This document shows, piece after piece, positions 60,081 to 64,000 of a DNA stretch of 64,000 bases. The stretch is from Haloferax prahovense DSM 18310 (GTDB lineage: Archaea; Halobacteriota; Halobacteria; Halobacteriales; Haloferacaceae), in NCBI RefSeq assembly GCF_000336815.1, contig NZ_AOLG01000010.1, positions 1-64,000 on the forward strand. Reading direction: 5' to 3'. The notes beneath the pieces are model-generated. The model saw only the letters and a program-made list of their open reading frames with translations. It did not search any database and was not told the DNA's origin. A program made the position numbers and the translations under genes. Numbering within the stretch: the stretch's first letter is position 1; each line of letters starts with the position of its first letter.

Positions 60081-61795
60081 CAGAACACCACCCCCGTCAC
60101 GTCGGCGACGACGCGCTGGACGAGCGCGAGGAACACCGCCGTCTGGGGAACGACCCCGAGGACGATAGCCCCGGCCGCGGCAATCGTAATCGGGGCCATC
60201 ATGAACCACGTGCTCTCGGTGCCGAGTCGACGACGTTCCCACCCGCCGGCCGGCGGGCCGCCGTGGTGGTCGTGGCCGTGGTCGGCCTCGCCGTCGGTCG
60301 CGGCGTCGTGGTCGGCCTGGCCGTCGGCCACGGCGACGTGGTCGCTCGGATTCCGGTCGACGGCGTACTGCTCACCCTCGGCGACCGAGTCTTTCGACCC
60401 GCCGTCGGTGACTGCCCGCACGCCGCCGATGGGGAACTCGATGAGCGGTTTCGCGTCCGAGTCCTCCGGCGTCTGGAAGAACGCCTGGTAGATGATCGGC
60501 CAGAAGTAGCCGATATTCAACAGGCCGGACGCCAAGAGCACGAACACGAAGACCGTCTGTCCCGTCTCGATGCTCCCGATGAGGAGGTACCACTTGCTGA
60601 CGAACCCGGCGACCAGCGGCAGGCCGGCCATCCCGAGGCTCGCGACGGTGAACGCGATCATCGTCAGCGGCATCCGCCGGCCGATTCCCGCCATGTCGCT
60701 GATATCGTCGGTGTGCGTCTCGACGTGAATCACGCCCGCACAGAAGAACAGGGTGAGCTTCATGAACGCGTGGGCGGGGATGTGGAGCAGGCCACCGACG
60801 AGCGCCGCGGGGTGGAGCAAGGCCAATCCGAGAACGATGTACGAGAGCTGGCTGACCGTCGAGTACGCCAGCCGCCGTTTGAGGTTGTCCTGTCGGAGTG
60901 CGATGATACTCGCGACGACGATGGTGAACGCGGCGACCGCGGCGAGCGGGAGGCCGACTCCGAGCGAGCCGACTGCGTCGGGACCGTACACGTCGAGGAT
61001 GACGCGTGCGATACCGAACACGCCGCTTTTGACGACCGCCACGGCGTGGAGCAACCCGGAGACGGGCGTCGGGGCGACCATCGCGTCGGGGAGCCACGAG
61101 TGGACCGGCATGAGCGCGGCCTTCACGCCGAATCCCGTGACGAGCAGCGCGAACGCGGCCCGCGCGACGACCGGGTCGGCATTCGCGAGCGCGGCGATGC
61201 CGCCGGCGGAGAACTCGACGGTTCCGGTCGTCAAGAACACGAGCGCCGTCCCGGCCAGGGCGGCGACCCCGCCACCGAAGGTGTACGCGAGGTACTTCCG
61301 ACCGGCCTTTCGGGCCTCCTCGGTCTCGTCGTGCGTGACGAGCGGATACGTCGCCACCGTCAACAGCTCGTAGAAGACGTACAGGACGATGAGGTTCGAG
61401 GCGAACGCGACGCCGAGGGCGGCGCTGACGCTCGCCGCGAACGCCGCGAAGTAGCGCGTCTGGGCGTGTTCGTCCAGCCCGCGCATGTAGCCGATGCTGT
61501 AGAAGCTCGTGATGAGCCACAGGAGACTCGCGAGCAGGGCGAATATCATCCCGAGCGGGTCGGCTCGGAGGACGAACCGAACCCCGGGGACGAACGTCCC
61601 GAGGTCGGTGACGTACGTCGTCCCGTTGAGGACCCCCGGAACCATGCTGGCGACGATGCCCAGCGCGGAGACTGCCGAAAGGACGGTAAAGCCCTCCCTG
61701 ACGTTGGGGCTGCGTCTCGATGCGACGATAGTGACGATACCGACCGCCGCGGCTAGCACCGCCGCGAGCGGTCTCAGTGAGAGAACGTCTGTCAT
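60080..61795 (-). CDS. mnhD: Mrp-type antiporter subunit D, second copy, with His-rich insert
   Basis: This 571-residue protein has about 14 helices, the channel Glu143 (YELLTVATY), Lys225 (GVKAALMPVHSWLPD) and the VVKSG helix. Between its two last helix groups, residues about 444-518 form a hydrophilic insert rich in His and Asp (DGQADHDAATDGEADHGHDH). Such a segment may bind metal or simply sit in the solvent. It starts one base after the stop of the first D copy, so they belong to one operon. Confidence 0.93.
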   Translation of the reverse strand: MTDVLSLRPLAAVLAAAVGIVTIVASRRSPNVREGFTVLSAVSALGIVASMVPGVLNGTTYVTDLGTFVPGVRFVLRADPLGMIFALLASLLWLITSFYSIGYMRGLDEHAQTRYFAAFAASVSAALGVAFASNLIVLYVFYELLTVATYPLVTHDETEEARKAGRKYLAYTFGGGVAALAGTALVFLTTGTVEFSAGGIAALANADPVVARAAFALLVTGFGVKAALMPVHSWLPDAMVAPTPVSGLLHAVAVVKSGVFGIARVILDVYGPDAVGSLGVGLPLAAVAAFTIVVASIIALRQDNLKRRLAYSTVSQLSYIVLGLALLHPAALVGGLLHIPAHAFMKLTLFFCAGVIHVETHTDDISDMAGIGRRMPLTMIAFTVASLGMAGLPLVAGFVSKWYLLIGSIETGQTVFVFVLLASGLLNIGYFWPIIYQAFFQTPEDSDAKPLIEFPIGGVRAVTDGGSKDSVAEGEQYAVDRNPSDHVAVADGQADHDAATDGEADHGHDHHGGPPAGGWERRRLGTESTWFMMAPITIAAAGAIVLGVVPQTAVFLALVQRVVADVTGVVF

Positions 61796-63274
61796 TTAAA
61801 AGTACACCTCCAGTGCCGGTTGGATGACGGCGATGAGGTCGGAGCCGAGAACGCCGAGGACCACTGCGGCGACCGCCGACGCGACGACGACCGCGCGCAT
61901 GCCGAACGACACTTCCACGGCGTCGTTTCCGCCGTCGGTCGAGACGGCGTCCGCCTCGGGTTCGGGCGCGGTGAAGTACATTCGCTCGATAACCCGGCCG
62001 AAGTACGCGAGAGTGAGCAGCGTGCTCACCACGACGACGGCCGCGACGGACCACGCGCCGGCTTCGACCGCACCGACGACGATGTTCCACTTCCCGACGA
62101 ACCCGACGGCCGGCGGGATGCCGACCATCGAGAAGGCGAGCACGGCGAACGCCGCGCTCGATACCGGTGCCTTCGCGGCGAGTCCCGCGAAGTCCTCGAC
62201 CGTCCGCACGCCGAGGCCGGTTGCGAAGACGCCGACGGTGAGGAACAGCCCGCCTTTCATCACCGCGTGGCCGACGAGGTGGACGACCGCTCCGACGAGC
62301 GCCGTCTCGTTCGCGAGGCCGATTGCGGCGACGACCAGACCGAACTGCGAGACCGAGGAGTACGCGAGCATGCGTTTGAGGTCGGACTGCATGACCGCGA
62401 GGACCGCCCCGACGACGATACTCACCGATGCGAGCGCCACGAGGGCGTCGCTGGCGAGCGGGACCGCGTCGAGGAACTCGGTCGTGTACACCGCGTAGAT
62501 GATGCGGACGAGCGCGTAGCCGGCCGCCGTCGAGACGAGCGCGGAGATGTACGCGCTGACGGTGTCGGGCGACTCGGCGTAGGCACCGGGCTGCCACGTG
62601 TGCAGCGGGAAGACGGCGACCTTGACCAGGAGACCCGTCACGATGAGCCCGAAGCTCGTCAGTATCGCCGGCGAGGTGTAGCCGACCGCCGCGACCGCCT
62701 CGGTGAGGTCCGCCATGTTGAGTGTCCCCGTCATGATGTAGAGGTACCCGACGCCGAGGAGGTAGAGGGATGCGCCGATGGTCCCGACGAACAGGTACTT
62801 GAGGCTCGCTAACGCCGCGCTCGGCGACCGACCGCTGGCGACGAGGGCGTAGGTCGCGAGCCCCGTGATCTCCAGGAAGACGTACAGGTTGAACACGTCA
62901 GCGGTCGCGAAGACGCCGGAGATGCCGGCCGTGAGCAGTGCGAGCTCGCTGTAGAACGCGTTCGAGTGCGGCCCCGCGCGGCGGGCGTAGGCGAGCACGC
63001 CGAGCGTCGAAAGCGACACGAGCACGAGCAGCGGCGCGGAGATGCCGTCGGCGACGAGTTCGATGCCGAACGGCGGTTCGAATCCACCGACGGCGTACGA
63101 GATACGGCCGACGTCGAGAACGCGAGCCGCGACGGTCGCGGAGAGTCCGAGGTGGACGAGACCCATCGCGGCCGCGACGAACCAACCGATTCGCTCGAAC
63201 CGGCCCCCGAGAACGACGGGGAACAGCGACGCGGCGATGGGGACGACCACGAGGAGGACGAGCGCGTCAGTCAT
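61796..63274 (-). CDS. mnhD: Mrp-type antiporter subunit D, first copy
   Basis: This 492-residue membrane protein has the MrpD/NuoN features Glu135 (YVFLEITGLA), Lys218 (LLVKVAVFPLHTW) and a later lysine in DLKRMLAYSS. The complex moves sodium or protons across the membrane and helps pH and salt balance. The start overlaps the mnhC stop by eight bases, typical of this operon. Confidence 0.94.
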   Translation of the reverse strand: MTDALVLLVVVPIAASLFPVVLGGRFERIGWFVAAAMGLVHLGLSATVAARVLDVGRISYAVGGFEPPFGIELVADGISAPLLVLVSLSTLGVLAYARRAGPHSNAFYSELALLTAGISGVFATADVFNLYVFLEITGLATYALVASGRSPSAALASLKYLFVGTIGASLYLLGVGYLYIMTGTLNMADLTEAVAAVGYTSPAILTSFGLIVTGLLVKVAVFPLHTWQPGAYAESPDTVSAYISALVSTAAGYALVRIIYAVYTTEFLDAVPLASDALVALASVSIVVGAVLAVMQSDLKRMLAYSSVSQFGLVVAAIGLANETALVGAVVHLVGHAVMKGGLFLTVGVFATGLGVRTVEDFAGLAAKAPVSSAAFAVLAFSMVGIPPAVGFVGKWNIVVGAVEAGAWSVAAVVVVSTLLTLAYFGRVIERMYFTAPEPEADAVSTDGGNDAVEVSFGMRAVVVASAVAAVVLGVLGSDLIAVIQPALEVYF

Positions 63275-63626
63275 CGACCTGCACCTCCTTGATGACGTCT
63301 TCGTCCAGCGAACCGTAGCCGTCGTAGATGCGGATGACGAGCGCGAGCGCGACCGCCGTCAGGCTGACCCCGACGACGATAGCCGTCAGGATGAGCACGT
63401 GCGGAAGCGGGCTCACGAACGCCTCTTCGCCGTGGCCGACCACGGGCGGAGCCCCGCCGTCGACGTACCCGGTCGTCACGAAAAACAGGAAGATGCCGAC
63501 CTGGAAGATGTTCATACCGATGATCTTCTTGACGAGGTTCCGACTGCCCATGACGACGTAGAGTCCGATACCGAACAGCAGGATGCTCGCGACGTAGTTG
63601 TAGTGCGTCGTGAGGAGGTCGATCAC
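63267..63626 (-). CDS. mnhC: Mrp-type antiporter subunit C
   Basis: This 119-residue protein has three helices (about 12-30, 35-55 and 75-97) and the NuoK/MrpC pattern with LVKKIIGMNIFQVGIFLFF and PHVLILTAIVVGVSLTAVAL. It is a core proton-path subunit of the Mrp complex. Its start overlaps the mnhB stop by four bases (ATGA). Confidence 0.95.
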   Translation of the reverse strand: MIDLLTTHYNYVASILLFGIGLYVVMGSRNLVKKIIGMNIFQVGIFLFFVTTGYVDGGAPPVVGHGEEAFVSPLPHVLILTAIVVGVSLTAVALALVIRIYDGYGSLDEDVIKEVQVDD

Positions 63627-64000
63627 GCGTCGTCACCTCCGGAGTCGTGGTTGAAGCCACCCGCGAGGTTCATGAACAGCGAGACGATGACGCCCGCGAC
63701 GATTGCGCCGATACCGAGTTCGACGAGTTCGATACCGTACTTCACGCCGTGGCTGATACCGTAGGCGGCGTACTCCAGGAACGCCCCGTCGAACGCGAGT
63801 GCACCGATTCCGATACCGACGAACGTCGTCGCGCCGACGCCGACGAGGAGTCGGATGACGCTGTCGTCGAGCCACTCTCGCGTCGGCTCGATACCGAACG
63901 CGAACGCGAGCATGATGATGCTCGACGCGACAATCGCGCCGCCCTGGAACCCGCCACCGGCGGACTCCGCGCCGTGGAACATGACGAACAGCCCGAACGT
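63623..64000 (-). CDS. mnhB: Mrp-type antiporter subunit B, 5' part cut by window edge
   Basis: About 125 residues of an MnhB protein are visible. The segment FHGAESAGGGFQGGAIVASS is the family's usual GHNxPGGGFxGG-like loop, here with Ala-Glu-Ser-Ala in place of Asn-x-Pro. The frame stays open to the right edge, and a typical MnhB begins before this loop, so the true start is outside the window. The ATG at 63982 should not be taken as the start. The stop overlaps the mnhC start by four bases. Confidence 0.9.
   Translation of the reverse strand, partial: TFGLFVMFHGAESAGGGFQGGAIVASSIIMLAFAFGIEPTREWLDDSVIRLLVGVGATTFVGIGIGALAFDGAFLEYAAYGISHGVKYGIELVELGIGAIVAGVIVSLFMNLAGGFNHDSGGDDA

Noticed and set aside
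63623-63982. A complete 119-residue MnhB starting at 63982
   Set aside because: The frame stays open to the right edge and the conserved loop occurs at the very start, so the gene is cut by the window.

Overview
The window looks like a stretch of main chromosome from a halophilic archaeon of the Haloferax group. The evidence is high GC, very acidic proteins, an archaeal TFB and RNA polymerase subunit L, archaeal-type SRP RNA, RibL, GatCA, CoaBC and cox/ctaB genes, and many leaderless genes with a TATA-like box about 25-30 bases upstream of the start codon. The first 25 bases are not biological: they match a Nextera transposase end with one mismatch, so the left edge is a contig end with leftover adapter and the first gene is cut there.

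Layout. 27-4683: a cut PQQ-type sugar dehydrogenase, a Gfo/Idh/MocA oxidoreductase, an aldo/keto reductase, and small membrane and redox proteins. 4707-7037: a fused CtaA-like/CtaB haem enzyme divergent from coxB, with no coxA in view. 7162-11035: ribL overlapping a JAMM protease, a fructosamine-kinase-like protein and an S1-OB-DHH nuclease-like protein. 11063-19630: a secreted phospholipase-D-like protein, a HEAT-repeat protein, a nitrilase, an Old Yellow Enzyme, a DUF35/thiolase pair and several membrane proteins. 19782-25006: SRP 7S RNA, tatA, an SDR, tRNA-Gly(TCC), a DUF4382-type lipoprotein, a thioredoxin-reductase-like flavoprotein and a Trm9-like methyltransferase. 25092-28914: pilB-pilC for type IV pili.

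29017-38468: a cupin, a UDG-superfamily protein, an AT-rich gap with a possible structured RNA, two metallo-beta-lactamase-fold proteins, a membrane DnaJ protein, rpoL, hisF and a quinone oxidoreductase. 38517-46583: purL, a CBS protein, a PHP/PP-loop gene pair, a Nudix protein, TFB and gatCA. 46662-54512: a potassium-transport island (three TrkA-type proteins, two TrkH) with an APC permease. 54598-64000: a SRPBCC protein, a hypothetical protein, an FAD protein, coaBC, and a five-gene Mrp-type antiporter operon running off the right edge.

Most of this is core-genome content. The parts that look least explained are the AT-rich gap at 31357-31766, a thiolase without its nucleophilic cysteine beside a DUF35 protein without a zinc ribbon, a third Mrp D-type subunit that has lost a key lysine, and a divergent UDG-superfamily protein. 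I found no CRISPR array, insertion sequence, prophage or clear defence system.
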